Source of the DNA: Brevundimonas vesicularis NBRC 12165
GTDB taxonomy: Bacteria > Pseudomonadota > Alphaproteobacteria > Caulobacterales > Caulobacteraceae
NCBI RefSeq assembly: GCF_001592205.1
Contig: NZ_BCWM01000010.1
Coordinates: 1 to 64,000 of the forward strand
Direction: 5' to 3'
DNA length: 64,000 nt
Positions within the stretch are counted from its first letter, which is position 1; every line of letters starts with the position of its first letter. Below are positions 11,070 through 20,008 of this stretch, piece by piece. The translations under genes were made by a program, and so were the position numbers. The notes under the pieces were generated by a model. The model did no database searches. It saw only the letters and a program-made list of their open reading frames with translations, and was not told where the DNA came from.

Positions 11070-11911
11070 GGGTGACCGTCGTCGGCTCGATCAACCTGGA
11101 TCTGGTGGCCACCGCGCCCCAACTGCCGGCGCCGGGTGAGACGGTGACCGGGGCGACCCTGGCGCGGCATCCCGGCGGCAAGGGCGCCAACCAGGCGCTG
11201 GCGGCCGAGAAACTGGGGGCCGAGGCCAGCCTGATCGGGCGGGTCGGCAATGACGCCATGGCCGGCGAGGCCCTGGCCCTGATGGAGGATCTGGGCGTCG
11301 ATCTGGCCGGGGTGGAGGTGGATGTTGCGGCCCCGACGGGCGTCGCCCTGATCGCCGTCGATCCGACCGGCGAGAACCAGATCGTGGTCGCGGCCGGCGC
11401 CAACCACATGGTCACCCCTGAACAGCTGCCGCAGCGGATCGAGGGCGCGCTGATCGTACAGCTGGAGCTGCCGATCGAGACGGTCGAGGCGGCGGTGGGC
11501 CGGGCGACGGGCTTCGTCTGCGCCAATCTGGCGCCCGCCGCGCCGGTGTCGGAACTGCTGCTGCGCCGCGCCGACCTGATCGTCGTCAACGAGACCGAGG
11601 CGGCCTTCTATGGCGACGGCCTGCACCGGGGCGGGGGACGGGTCGTCGTCACCAAGGGCGCCCGAGGCGCGGCCATGTACCAACGCGGCGTCGAAATGGC
11701 CTGGGCGACCCCGCCGGCCGTCGAGGCGGTCGATGCGACGGGCGCGGGCGACGCCTTCGTCGCCGCCATCACGGTGGCTTTGCTGGAAGGCATGGACCCG
11801 GCCGAGGCGCTGCGCTTCGCCTGCGCCGCCGGAGCCTTCGCGGCGACCCGCCCGGGCGCGCAGCCCTCAGCGCCGGAGCGGGATCAGGTCGAGGCGCTGC
11901 TGGCGGGGTAG
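11066..11911 (+). CDS. rbsK: Ribokinase
   Basis: A 281-residue PfkB-family sugar kinase that phosphorylates ribose to ribose-5-phosphate. Visible features are the N-terminal substrate motif VGSINLDLV, the GGKGANQALAAEKLG signature and the anion hole plus catalytic base in DATGAGDAF (Asp229). Translationally coupled to the nucleoside hydrolase through ATGA overlap. No ribose transporter or rbs repressor is nearby, which supports a role in nucleoside salvage rather than ribose uptake. Confidence 0.93.
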   Translation: MRVTVVGSINLDLVATAPQLPAPGETVTGATLARHPGGKGANQALAAEKLGAEASLIGRVGNDAMAGEALALMEDLGVDLAGVEVDVAAPTGVALIAVDPTGENQIVVAAGANHMVTPEQLPQRIEGALIVQLELPIETVEAAVGRATGFVCANLAPAAPVSELLLRRADLIVVNETEAAFYGDGLHRGGGRVVVTKGARGAAMYQRGVEMAWATPPAVEAVDATGAGDAFVAAITVALLEGMDPAEALRFACAAGAFAATRPGAQPSAPERDQVEALLAG

Positions 11912-11939
11912 CGACGCGGTCTGCGCCTCTTCATCGTGG

Positions 11940-12722
11940 TCAGACCCCTGGCGGCGGACCGGTGGGCGTGGGGAAGGCGAGCGGCGCGACGGCGGCGCCG
12001 GGAGAACCGGCCGTGACGGTCTGGTAAAGCTGAAGGCCGAGCGGCGACCAGGTGAGGGCTTCGGTCGCCGCGATCATGGCGATCTGAACCCCCAGACCCC
12101 AGAACCAGGCGGGGTGGATCCGGCGGGTCTTCGCAAGATCGATGATCATGCCGATGACTGGAAACGCCAGGGTGACGAGCGTGGTCGCCTCCCAGGCCCA
12201 AGGGATCAGCAAGGGCATGGGCAAAAGCCGACCGACGGCCGGCCCCAGCAGGATCGCCATGGCGGAATAGTGCAGGCGGCGGTGCCAGTCCGTTGACCGA
12301 CGAAGCCACACCGCCGCGACGGTGAGGCCGACGAAGGTCGCGAGCGAGAGGGGATCGAAGACCAGAAACTGCAAGGGTCGGAAGAAGAAGGGCACGTCGC
12401 CCCGACGCACCATGGCCTCGGTGACCAGCCAGCCCAGGATCAGCATGGGCGCCAGCCATGCGGCCGCCAGCCAGCCCAGCGGTCGGTGCCAACGCAGCTG
12501 GCCCGTGGCGATCAACAGATTCTGAACCAGGAAGATGACGACCCAGCCCATGGAGACCACGGCGTGGGCGTGCACCAGCAGCGGAGCCTCGAAGCTGGAG
12601 CGGCCCATGGCCAGCTGAAGCGAAAAGCCCGCCACGACGACAAGCGCCATGACGACGGCCAGCCCCGGAAAGACGCGGTCCGGAGTGCGGTCGGCCCCGC
12701 CCATCCTGTTCGCACTCACCAT
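11940..12722 (-). CDS. Hypothetical multi-pass membrane protein
   Basis: A 260-residue protein with about seven hydrophobic segments. Histidine motifs lie at membrane edges (LLVHAHAVVSMGWVVIF, LRWHRPLGWLAAA, TDWHRRLHYSAMA), spacing that recalls haem- or quinone-linked membrane proteins of the DUF2306-like type, though I cannot assign a family. The C-terminus is proline-rich (TPTGPPPGV). Start ATG 12722. It converges on the ribokinase gene. Confidence 0.75.
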   Translation of the reverse strand: MVSANRMGGADRTPDRVFPGLAVVMALVVVAGFSLQLAMGRSSFEAPLLVHAHAVVSMGWVVIFLVQNLLIATGQLRWHRPLGWLAAAWLAPMLILGWLVTEAMVRRGDVPFFFRPLQFLVFDPLSLATFVGLTVAAVWLRRSTDWHRRLHYSAMAILLGPAVGRLLPMPLLIPWAWEATTLVTLAFPVIGMIIDLAKTRRIHPAWFWGLGVQIAMIAATEALTWSPLGLQLYQTVTAGSPGAAVAPLAFPTPTGPPPGV

Positions 12723-12924
12723 GACACACCCCCCGATGTTTCCGGCGAAACTTAACGCCGAAGCCCGAAAGCGGCAATCTGGAATATCAGCGATATGTCT
12801 AGGATCGACTGGGCCAGGCGCAGGCGTCGCCGCGCCAATGTGACACTGTAACGCCGAAACGGGTTGTCGGCGGTGGAAAGGCGGGGTTAGGTCTGGGGTT
12901 CGGGATTTGTGGGGACTTCAGACG

Positions 12925-15408
12925 ATGATGATGCGTGGACGTGGGGTTGGGCTGGTTCTGGCGGCGGTGCTGCTGAGCGGCGTGGCGGGTGGGGCGTTGG
13001 CCCAGAATGCGGGGGCCCAGAATGCGGCGTCGGCTGCGGGGCCGATGGTCTATCAGCAGCCGCCGGCGCCGATCGCGGACATCCTGGACGCCAAGCCGAC
13101 GCCGTCGTCGATGTTGAGCCCGGATCGGCGGACGCTGGTTCTGATGGATCGGTCCAACCTGCCCAGCATCAAGGCCCTGGCCGAGCCGATGCTGCGGCTG
13201 GCGGGGACGCGGATCAATCCCAGGAACAACGGCGCGGCCGAAAGCCGGGTGGCGTGGCTGACGGGTCTGAGCCTGCAGGCGGTGGACGGGGGGCAACCTC
13301 GCGTCGTGGCCCTGCCCGACGGCGCGCGGTTCACGGCGCCGCGGTTCTCGCCGGACGCCAAGTCGCTGGCCTTCGTGCTGGACCGGCCGACGGGGCTGGA
13401 GCTGTGGGTGGTGGACGTGGCCTCGGCGCGGGCGCGCAAGCTGACCGATCCGGTGGTCAATATGACCGGCGGGACGGGTTATGAGTGGCTGCCCGACAGT
13501 TCGGGCCTGCTGGTCGAGGCGGTGCCGGCGGGACGCGGTCCGGCGCCGGACGTGACGGCGGCGCCCACGGGGCCGAACATCGAGGAGACGGCCGGGCGGG
13601 TCGCGCCGGTGCGGACCTATCAGGACCTGTTGTCGAACCCCGGCGACGAGGCCCTGTTCGACCATTATTTCACCAGCCAGCTGACGCTGGTTCCGCTGAA
13701 CGGCCGTGCACGGACGATCGGGGCGCCGGCGGTCTATCTGGACGCGTCGGTGTCGCCGGACGGCCAATACATCCTGCATGAGATCGCCAAGCGGCCCTAT
13801 TCCTATGCGGTGCCGGACGACCTGTTCCCGACCGAGATCGTGGTGACGGATCTGAACGGTCGCGTGGTGCGCACGGTCGCCGACCTGCCGCTGAGGGACG
13901 ATGTGCCGACCGCCTTCGACGCCGTGGCGCCGGGGCCGCGCGCGGTCGAGTGGCGGGCCGATGCGCCGACGACCCTGACCTGGGTCGAGGCGCTGGACGG
14001 CGGCGACATCCGCCGCGAGGCCGAGTTCCGGGACCGGGTCTTCATGCAGGCCGCGCCGTTCACGAGCGAGCCCGTCAAGCTGATCGACCTGAAGGAACGG
14101 TATGGCGGCGTCGTCTGGGGCCGGGACGACCTGGCCATCGTCAACAGCCGCTGGTTCAACACCCGGCACGAGACGCGGTTCGTGGTCGATCCGTCCAACC
14201 CCGGCGAGGGCCGGGTGCTGCTGGAGCGGAACTATCAGGCGCGCTACGACAATCCGGGCCAGCCGGTGACCCAGCCGAATGCGCAGGGCCGTTCGGTGAT
14301 CCGCTTCGATCCGCAGGGGCGCATCCTGATGTCAGGCGCCGGGGCCACGCCGCAGGGTGAGTTCCCCTTCCTGGCCGCGATGGACCCGGCGACGGGACGC
14401 AGCGAACGGCTGTGGACCTCGGCCAATACGGACTACGAGGCCGTGGTCGGCTTCCTGGATGCGGACGGCAAGCGGGTGGTGACGCAGCGCGAGACGCGGC
14501 TGGATCCGCCCAACCTGCAGATCCGCGACTTGACGACGGGCCAGACGACGCGGCTGACCAACTTCCCCGATCCGGCGCCGCAGCTGGCCGAGGCGACGCG
14601 GCAACTGGTGACCTATGAGCGGGCCGACGGGGTCAAGCTGTCGGGGACGCTGTATCTGCCGGCCGGTTACGACAAGGACCGCGACGGGCCGCTGCCGATG
14701 CTGATGTGGGCCTATCCCGCCGAGTTCACCGATGCGGCGGTGGCGGGCCAGACGGTGGACGTACAGAACAGGTTCGTACGGCCCGGCGGGTCCAGCCATC
14801 TGTTCCTGCTGACCCAGGGCTATGCGATCTTCGACAACCCCTCCATGCCCATCATCGGCAAGGACGGGGCCGAGCCGAACGACACCTATGTCGAGCAGTT
14901 GGTCGCCGATGCGAAGGCCGCGGTCGACGCCGTGGTCGGCATGGGCGTGGCGGACCGCGACCGGATCGCCGTCGGCGGCCACAGCTACGGCGCCTTCATG
15001 ACCGCGAACCTGCTGGCGCACAGCGATCTGTTCCGCACCGGGATCGCGCGGTCGGGGGCCTATAACCGCACCCTGACGCCGTTCGGCTTCCAGTCCGAGC
15101 AGCGCAACTACTGGGAGGCGACCGAGGTCTATACCGAGATGTCGCCCTTCACCTATGCGAACAAGCTGAACGAGCCGATCCTGCTGATCCACGGCGAGGC
15201 GGACGACAACTCGGGCACCTTCCCGGTCCAGTCCGAGCGCTTCTATGCGGCGCTGAAGGGGCTGGGGGCGACGGCGCGTTACGTCACCCTGCCGCTGGAG
15301 GCGCATGGATACCGCGCGCGGGAATCGGTGGGCCACACCCTGTGGGAGATGACCCGCTGGCTGGACCAGTATGTGAAGAACGCCCCGCCGAAGCCGGCGG
15401 CGAACTGA
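12925..15408 (+). CDS. S9 family prolyl-oligopeptidase-type serine peptidase
   Basis: An 827-residue secreted peptidase. The N-terminal signal peptide (MMMRGRGVGLVLAAVLLSG...ALAQ) is followed by a beta-propeller-like region and a C-terminal alpha/beta-hydrolase domain. Catalytic residues are readable: Ser in GGHSYGAF, Asp in HGEADDNSG and His in LEAHGYRA. It resembles glutamyl-endopeptidase-like S9 members of Gram-negative periplasm. I prefer ATG 12925 over the upstream GTG/TTG because the signal sequence then starts directly. It ends at a palindromic repeat that separates it from a convergent gene. Confidence 0.92.
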   Translation: MMMRGRGVGLVLAAVLLSGVAGGALAQNAGAQNAASAAGPMVYQQPPAPIADILDAKPTPSSMLSPDRRTLVLMDRSNLPSIKALAEPMLRLAGTRINPRNNGAAESRVAWLTGLSLQAVDGGQPRVVALPDGARFTAPRFSPDAKSLAFVLDRPTGLELWVVDVASARARKLTDPVVNMTGGTGYEWLPDSSGLLVEAVPAGRGPAPDVTAAPTGPNIEETAGRVAPVRTYQDLLSNPGDEALFDHYFTSQLTLVPLNGRARTIGAPAVYLDASVSPDGQYILHEIAKRPYSYAVPDDLFPTEIVVTDLNGRVVRTVADLPLRDDVPTAFDAVAPGPRAVEWRADAPTTLTWVEALDGGDIRREAEFRDRVFMQAAPFTSEPVKLIDLKERYGGVVWGRDDLAIVNSRWFNTRHETRFVVDPSNPGEGRVLLERNYQARYDNPGQPVTQPNAQGRSVIRFDPQGRILMSGAGATPQGEFPFLAAMDPATGRSERLWTSANTDYEAVVGFLDADGKRVVTQRETRLDPPNLQIRDLTTGQTTRLTNFPDPAPQLAEATRQLVTYERADGVKLSGTLYLPAGYDKDRDGPLPMLMWAYPAEFTDAAVAGQTVDVQNRFVRPGGSSHLFLLTQGYAIFDNPSMPIIGKDGAEPNDTYVEQLVADAKAAVDAVVGMGVADRDRIAVGGHSYGAFMTANLLAHSDLFRTGIARSGAYNRTLTPFGFQSEQRNYWEATEVYTEMSPFTYANKLNEPILLIHGEADDNSGTFPVQSERFYAALKGLGATARYVTLPLEAHGYRARESVGHTLWEMTRWLDQYVKNAPPKPAAN

Positions 15409-15421
15409 GACGCCGCTCTGT

Positions 15422-15545
15422 CGTCTTTCCGGGGCCGCGCAGCGGAACCCGGAACCCAGGGACGCCGGTCTGATGCCTAGCGCGTCGATGAGCGAAGATG
15501 TGGTCCTGGGTTCCGGGTTCGTCCTGCGGACGCCCCGGAATGACG
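15422..15545. repeat. Imperfect inverted-repeat element between convergent genes
   Basis: The two ends are near-complementary over about 40 bases. The left end reads CGTCTTTCCGGGG...GAACCCGGAACCCAGG and the right end CCTGGGTTCCGGGTTC...CCCCGGAATGACG. The element fills the gap between an S9 peptidase gene and a convergent secreted-protein gene. It has the look of an intergenic palindromic repeat of Caulobacterales and could also end transcription from both sides. No second copy is seen in this window. Confidence 0.75.
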
Positions 15546-15548
15546 GCT

Positions 15549-16148
15549 TTAGGGTTTCGGCGCCGCGGCTTCGGCCGCCGCATTGATTGCCGCCAGACGC
15601 GCGTCCTGTTGCGACTGAGGCGGGACGGCCAAGGCGGTGCGCAGGCTGTCTGGGATCAGGGCGCGGTCATAGGGTTCGAGCGTGGCGGGCGCGTCGTTCG
15701 TCTTGCGGGTCTGGGTGCCGTAAATCTGAGGTTTGCCGGTCGTCTGCAGATAGCGGTCCAGGGTGGCGGCGGCGATCCAAGAGCCGTCCGCGCCGCGAGC
15801 CGTGGCGGCGACCGCGAGCGTATGGGCCAGCAGATAATCCTCGGGCGTGGAGCCGTGCTGGAACACGAAGGCGGCGGCGCGATAGTCCTCGCCGGTGCTA
15901 AGCGCGCCGGCGTCCAGCAGGGCGCGGGTCTGGACCCGGCGCGCGGCGTCGGCGGCCAGCATCTCGTTGACAAAGGCGCGGTCGCGGAATTTTTCGGGCG
16001 CGACCTGACGCACGGCCTGATCGGCGGCGAAGATGGCGGCCATCTCGGCGTTGTTTTGAGGCGAGGTCTCCTGCGCCAGGGCCGGAACGGCGAAGGCGAG
16101 GACGACGGCCGACATCGCGGCGGCGCAGGACAGGCGAGACGGGCGCAT
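15549..16148 (-). CDS. Secreted hypothetical protein
   Basis: A 199-residue protein with a clear signal peptide ending in VPALAQ (residues 1-25). The mature part is helical, with EMAAIFAADQAVRQ and TPEDYLLAHTLAVAA. These features resemble small periplasmic proteins that track acid-capped helices, but no family is assigned. The C-terminus is alanine-rich. Start ATG 16148. It is preceded on the minus strand by a separate alcohol dehydrogenase gene ending at 16228. Confidence 0.75.
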   Translation of the reverse strand: MRPSRLSCAAAMSAVVLAFAVPALAQETSPQNNAEMAAIFAADQAVRQVAPEKFRDRAFVNEMLAADAARRVQTRALLDAGALSTGEDYRAAAFVFQHGSTPEDYLLAHTLAVAATARGADGSWIAAATLDRYLQTTGKPQIYGTQTRKTNDAPATLEPYDRALIPDSLRTALAVPPQSQQDARLAAINAAAEAAAPKP

Positions 16149-16227
16149 GGGAGATCTCCGCTGAAGCTTGAGCGGACATTGGTCTGCGGATTTGCGGCCG
16201 AAACCGGGCGGCGGGATTACAGTGTCG

Positions 16228-17358
16228 TCACGGTCGTACGATCAGCCGGACGACCTCGCCGGCGTGGAGGCGGTCGAAGCCGGTGTTGATGTCATCCAGG
16301 GGAATGACGCCGCTCATCAGGCGATCCACCGGCAGGCGGCCCTGGCGATACAGGGCGACGTAGCGGGGGATGTCGCGGCTGGGGACGCAGGTGCCGATGT
16401 AGGAACCCTTCAACGTGCGCTCCTCGCCGACCAGGGAGACGACATTGACGGCAAGGGCCGCATCGGGCGGCGGCAGGCCGGCAGTGACGGTGGTTCCGCC
16501 GCGCCGGGTCATCTTCCACGCCGCCTCCAGCGCCCGGACCGAGCCGGCCATTTCGAAGGCGAAGTCGGCGCCGCCGTTCGTCAGGGCGCGGACCTGATCG
16601 ACCGCATCGGGGTCAGCGGCGTTGATGGTTTCGACCGCGCCGAGGGTGCGGGCCAGGGCCAGCTTGTCCTCGGAGAGGTCAACGGCGACGACGGGGCTGG
16701 CGCCGGAGGCCAGGGCGCCGAGCACGCTGGCCAGGCCCACGCCGCCCAGGCCGATGACGACGACGCTCTGGCCCGCCTTGACGCCGGCGGTGTTCACAAC
16801 GGCCCCGACGCCGGTCAGGACGGCGCAGCCGAACAGGGCCGCCTCCTCGAACGACAGGTCGGGATCGATCTTGACCAGGGAGCGGCGCGAGACGACGGCC
16901 CGCTCGGCGAAGGCGGAGCAGCCGAGGTGGTGGTTGACCGGCTCGCCCTCGCGGAAGATGCGGCGGGCGCCGGACAGAAGCTCGCCCCGGCCGTTGGCGG
17001 CGGCGCCGGGCTCGCACAGGGCGGGACGGCCGCCGGCGCACGGGTTGCAATGGCCGCACGACGGCATGAAGACCATGACGACGTGATCGCCGACGACGAG
17101 ATCGGTGACGCCGTCCCCCAGCGCCTCGACCACGCCCGCCGCCTCGTGCCCCAGGGCCATGGGCAGGGGACGGGGGCGGTCGCCGTTGATGACCGACAGG
17201 TCCGAGTGGCACAGGCCCGCCGCCTTGATCGCGACCAGCACCTCGCCGGGGCCGGGCGGGTCCAGCGTGACGGTCTGGACCGACAGGGGGCGGCTATCGG
17301 CGTAGGGGCGGGCGGCGCCCCTGTCGGACAGGACGGCGGCGCGAGTCGTGAGGATCAT
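16228..17358 (-). CDS. Zinc-dependent alcohol dehydrogenase
   Basis: A 376-residue medium-chain dehydrogenase. Catalytic zinc ligands lie in GLCHSDLS and LGHEAAG. The structural zinc site is the four-cysteine loop CGHCNPCAGGRPALC. The NAD-binding Rossmann motif is GLGGVGLASV. The length and inserts match class III / NDMA-like alcohol dehydrogenases acting on primary alcohols or formaldehyde adducts; the substrate is not certain. Start ATG 17358. Divergent from a thioesterase gene. Confidence 0.92.
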   Translation of the reverse strand: MILTTRAAVLSDRGAARPYADSRPLSVQTVTLDPPGPGEVLVAIKAAGLCHSDLSVINGDRPRPLPMALGHEAAGVVEALGDGVTDLVVGDHVVMVFMPSCGHCNPCAGGRPALCEPGAAANGRGELLSGARRIFREGEPVNHHLGCSAFAERAVVSRRSLVKIDPDLSFEEAALFGCAVLTGVGAVVNTAGVKAGQSVVVIGLGGVGLASVLGALASGASPVVAVDLSEDKLALARTLGAVETINAADPDAVDQVRALTNGGADFAFEMAGSVRALEAAWKMTRRGGTTVTAGLPPPDAALAVNVVSLVGEERTLKGSYIGTCVPSRDIPRYVALYRQGRLPVDRLMSGVIPLDDINTGFDRLHAGEVVRLIVRP

Positions 17359-17469
17359 GTGGTCAAGCCTTCGTCATCAACGACCTACCGATAGGCGCTT
17401 GACCTAACGTCGTCCAAGCTAGAGCGTCGGGATCGAGAGCGACGGTTCGCGTCGCCGAGGGAGACGACG

Positions 17470-17904
17470 ATGCCGAAACGAGACGAGGGCGCGCTGGCGC
17501 AACGGGCGACCTACAAGGCCTTTCACATGGTCTCCACCCGCTGGGCCGACAACGACCAGTACGGGCATATCAACAACGCCAAATTCTACGAGTTCGTGGA
17601 CTCGGCGGTGAACGCCCACCTGCTGATCGCCAATGCGCTGGACGAGTCCATCGGCCTGGTGGTGGATTCGGGCTGTCGCTACACCTCGTCGCTGAAGTTC
17701 CCCGATGTGATCGAAGTCGGCATCAAGGTCGATGCGATCGGCACCTCCAGCGTCACCTACGGCTTTGCGGTCTTCAAGCGCAGCGTCGACGTGCCCGCCG
17801 CCATCGGCCATTTCGTCCACGTCTATGTCGACGCCGAAACCCGCCGGCCCAAGCCGTTGCCGGCGCGGCTGAGGAGCGTGGTGGAGAACCTACGCGCGGG
17901 GTGA
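17470..17904 (+). CDS. 4HBT-type acyl-CoA thioesterase
   Basis: A 144-residue hotdog-fold protein. The active-site segment TRWADNDQYGHINNAKFYEF holds the catalytic aspartate used by 4-hydroxybenzoyl-CoA-thioesterase-like enzymes. It would hydrolyse acyl-CoA thioesters in the cytoplasm; chain specificity is unknown. Start ATG 17470, with a GGGAG ribosome site. A MarR-type gene follows 42 bases later and may control it. Confidence 0.9.
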   Translation: MPKRDEGALAQRATYKAFHMVSTRWADNDQYGHINNAKFYEFVDSAVNAHLLIANALDESIGLVVDSGCRYTSSLKFPDVIEVGIKVDAIGTSSVTYGFAVFKRSVDVPAAIGHFVHVYVDAETRRPKPLPARLRSVVENLRAG

Positions 17905-17946
17905 GGACTTTCGCCCCTCGTCTGTACTACATCGCCTGTTTCCGTG

Positions 17947-18486
17947 ATGCCTATACCTTCCGACCCCGCTGATCTTGATGACGCCTTCTATCTGAACGTC
18001 TCTGAGACGGATGTGGCGACGACCGGGGGTGATCCCCGCGCCAGCCTGGAGCTGATCGTGTCCATACGCATCGCCTTTGTGGCCCGGGCATGGATCACGC
18101 GCGCCAATGCGCTGTTTCGCGGTCGAGGCTATACGGCGGCCCAGCGCGCGCACCTGTATGTTCTAGCGTCCAAGCCCAAGGGGCTGACGCAGGCGGAGTT
18201 GGCGGCGATCCTGCGGATATCGGAGGCGTCGCTGTCACGCCGTATCAAGCTCTCGATCGAAGAAGGCTTGGTTTCGCGCCATCCGTTTTGCGGCGACGGA
18301 CGGGCCAACCTGATCCGGCTGGAGCCCAAGGGGCTGGATGCGCTGAACGCCTCCGACCGCGTCGCGCGCGAAGACCGCACCCGACTGCTGGCGGGCGTCA
18401 CCGATGAGGAACTGGCGATCACCGCCAAGGTCCTGAAGCTGCTGACGGATCGCGTCCCGCAGACGCCAGAACGGTCCGACGCCTGA
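17947..18486 (+). CDS. MarR-family transcriptional regulator
   Basis: A 179-residue regulator with a winged-helix domain: GLTQAELAAILRISEASLSRRIKLSIEEGLVSR is the recognition helix and wing approach, and ANLIRLEPKGLDAL is the wing and exit helix. The N-terminal 40 residues are longer than usual and unassigned. Ligand unknown. A GTG directly before ATG 17947 could also initiate. It converges on an aspartyl-protease gene. Confidence 0.85.
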   Translation: MPIPSDPADLDDAFYLNVSETDVATTGGDPRASLELIVSIRIAFVARAWITRANALFRGRGYTAAQRAHLYVLASKPKGLTQAELAAILRISEASLSRRIKLSIEEGLVSRHPFCGDGRANLIRLEPKGLDALNASDRVAREDRTRLLAGVTDEELAITAKVLKLLTDRVPQTPERSDA

Positions 18487-18508
18487 CGACATCGGACCGC
18501 CCTGAACG

Positions 18509-19417
18509 TCAGTCGCCCGCCAGGACCCAAGTGCGTTCGTTGGTAGGGTCGAAGACGAACCGGAACTTGCGCATCATGGGCAGGCCGATATTGGGGGTTC
18601 CGCCCTCGATGAAGCGCAGCTTGGGGCTGTCGACCACGGCGCCGCCGACCTTGACCGGGCCGTCGGCCTGAGCCTCGTACACGGGCTGGGTTCCGGCGGC
18701 CGAGGTCGCGATGCCGATCTTGCGCGGCTCGCCCTTCAGCTTGATCTGGCTGACCAGAGACAGCGGCAGGAGGAAGGCGCTGTCGTTGCCGGTGTCCAGG
18801 GTGGCCTCGACCGAGGCGCCCGGCAGATCGAGGGCGACGACCGGCAGTCGTTCGTCGTCGGAATAGGCGTGTCCGGGGCCCTCGGGACGCTGGGGCGCGT
18901 CGGGCGCCATGATGCGCAGCTCGCCTTTCGCCAGGTTCATCTCGACCAGTTTTCCGGGGAAGCTGTTGGGGCCGAAGATGCCGACTTCGTCCTCGTCCCT
19001 GAACTCGAAGACGGTGGCGGGGCCCTCGGTGATCGCATAGCCGCCCAGGGTCACGCCCTTCAGGCTGGTCGTATAGCCGGGCACCATCAGGCCCGTACTG
19101 CCGTCCCTGGACTGGGACGGCCCCACATTCGGCATGCCGATGTCGTCGGCGTAGGACTTGTAGATCAGATTGCCGTTGGTGCCGGTGTCGAAGACGACGG
19201 GCGCAGGATGGCCGCCGTTGATCCGCATCATCAGAAGCGCCCGGCCATCCGAGACATAGAGCGGAATGCGGGCCACAGCGGCCGCCGGCGCCGGAGAGGT
19301 CGCCTGAGGGGGCGCTTGAGAGAAGGGTGCGGCTTGCGCCGCAGCAAGGCCAGCCGATAGGCTGACCCCGGCCAGGCAGGACGCCGCCATGGCGCGTTTG
19401 AACAGGGACCGGATCAT
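18509..19417 (-). CDS. Retropepsin-like aspartyl protease, exported
   Basis: A 302-residue protein with a signal peptide (MIRSLFKRAMAASCLAGVSL...AQA). Two aspartyl-protease half-sites are readable: VFDTGTNGNLIY and TLDTGNDSAFLLPL, both DTG. This fits a periplasmic retropepsin-type fold with both halves in one chain. Start ATG 19417, preceded by AGGAA. A longer frame exists upstream but crosses a divergent promoter. It is divergent from a PadR gene, with a perfect dyad in between. Confidence 0.85.
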   Translation of the reverse strand: MIRSLFKRAMAASCLAGVSLSAGLAAAQAAPFSQAPPQATSPAPAAAVARIPLYVSDGRALLMMRINGGHPAPVVFDTGTNGNLIYKSYADDIGMPNVGPSQSRDGSTGLMVPGYTTSLKGVTLGGYAITEGPATVFEFRDEDEVGIFGPNSFPGKLVEMNLAKGELRIMAPDAPQRPEGPGHAYSDDERLPVVALDLPGASVEATLDTGNDSAFLLPLSLVSQIKLKGEPRKIGIATSAAGTQPVYEAQADGPVKVGGAVVDSPKLRFIEGGTPNIGLPMMRKFRFVFDPTNERTWVLAGD

Positions 19418-19434
19418 GCATTCCTCTATAGACG

Positions 19435-19459
19435 TCGATAGTCCGATTAGGACTATCGA
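19435..19459. promoter_or_regulatory. Perfect dyad, candidate PadR operator
   Basis: TCGATAGTCC-N5-GGACTATCGA is a perfect inverted repeat with 10-bp arms. It lies between the divergent aspartyl-protease (start 19417) and PadR-type (start 19475) genes, 16 bases before the latter. That position suits a regulator controlling itself and its neighbour. Binding is inferred. Confidence 0.65.
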
Positions 19460-19474
19460 GTCGGATCGGGTCAA

Positions 19475-19993
19475 ATGAACAATCGGCAAGGAAGCCTGAC
19501 GGAGCTGGAAGGCGCCATCCTGTCGGAAATCCACCATCGCGGAGCCTCGACCGCCTTCAAGGTCCGCAAGGCGTTCCAAGAGTCGATGTCTCTGGAATGG
19601 AGGGGCAGCGCCGGCGCCGTCTATCCGGCCATTCGACGATTGACGGATCGTGGCGTGATCGACGCGGCCGAGACGGGCTCGGGCCGGGGCACGGTCCTTC
19701 TGTCCCTGACGCCGCAGGGAGTCGCGGTGATGGAAGACTGGATCTGCGACGCCGAGCGCGCCGCCAGCGTCGGTCTGGATCCGTTCCGCCTGCGCTCAGG
19801 CATGTGGGACCGTCTGCCGCCTGTCCGAAAGGCTGAGGCCATGGCGGCCCTGAGGCGCACGGTGGAGGCGGAAATCGCCGCCTTGCGTCAGTATGTGGTG
19901 TCGCTGGACCCGATCGAGCGTCCCCGCATCGAACTGGCGATCAGCCTGCAGCTCAGCCGCCTGGACTGGCTGGACGGGCAACGCGCGTCATAG
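19475..19993 (+). CDS. PadR-family transcriptional regulator
   Basis: A 172-residue PadR-type repressor. The N-terminal winged helix reads LTELEGAILSEIHHRGASTAFKV then GSAGAVYPAIRRLTDRGVID, with the wing in RGTVLLSLTPQG. The C-terminal helices (residues 95-170) would dimerise. The PadR fold is recognised, and the effector is unknown. The likely target is its own divergent promoter region, which contains the 25-bp dyad. Confidence 0.88.
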   Translation: MNNRQGSLTELEGAILSEIHHRGASTAFKVRKAFQESMSLEWRGSAGAVYPAIRRLTDRGVIDAAETGSGRGTVLLSLTPQGVAVMEDWICDAERAASVGLDPFRLRSGMWDRLPPVRKAEAMAALRRTVEAEIAALRQYVVSLDPIERPRIELAISLQLSRLDWLDGQRAS

Positions 19994-20008
19994 ACCTCGC
20001 GCCCGCCC

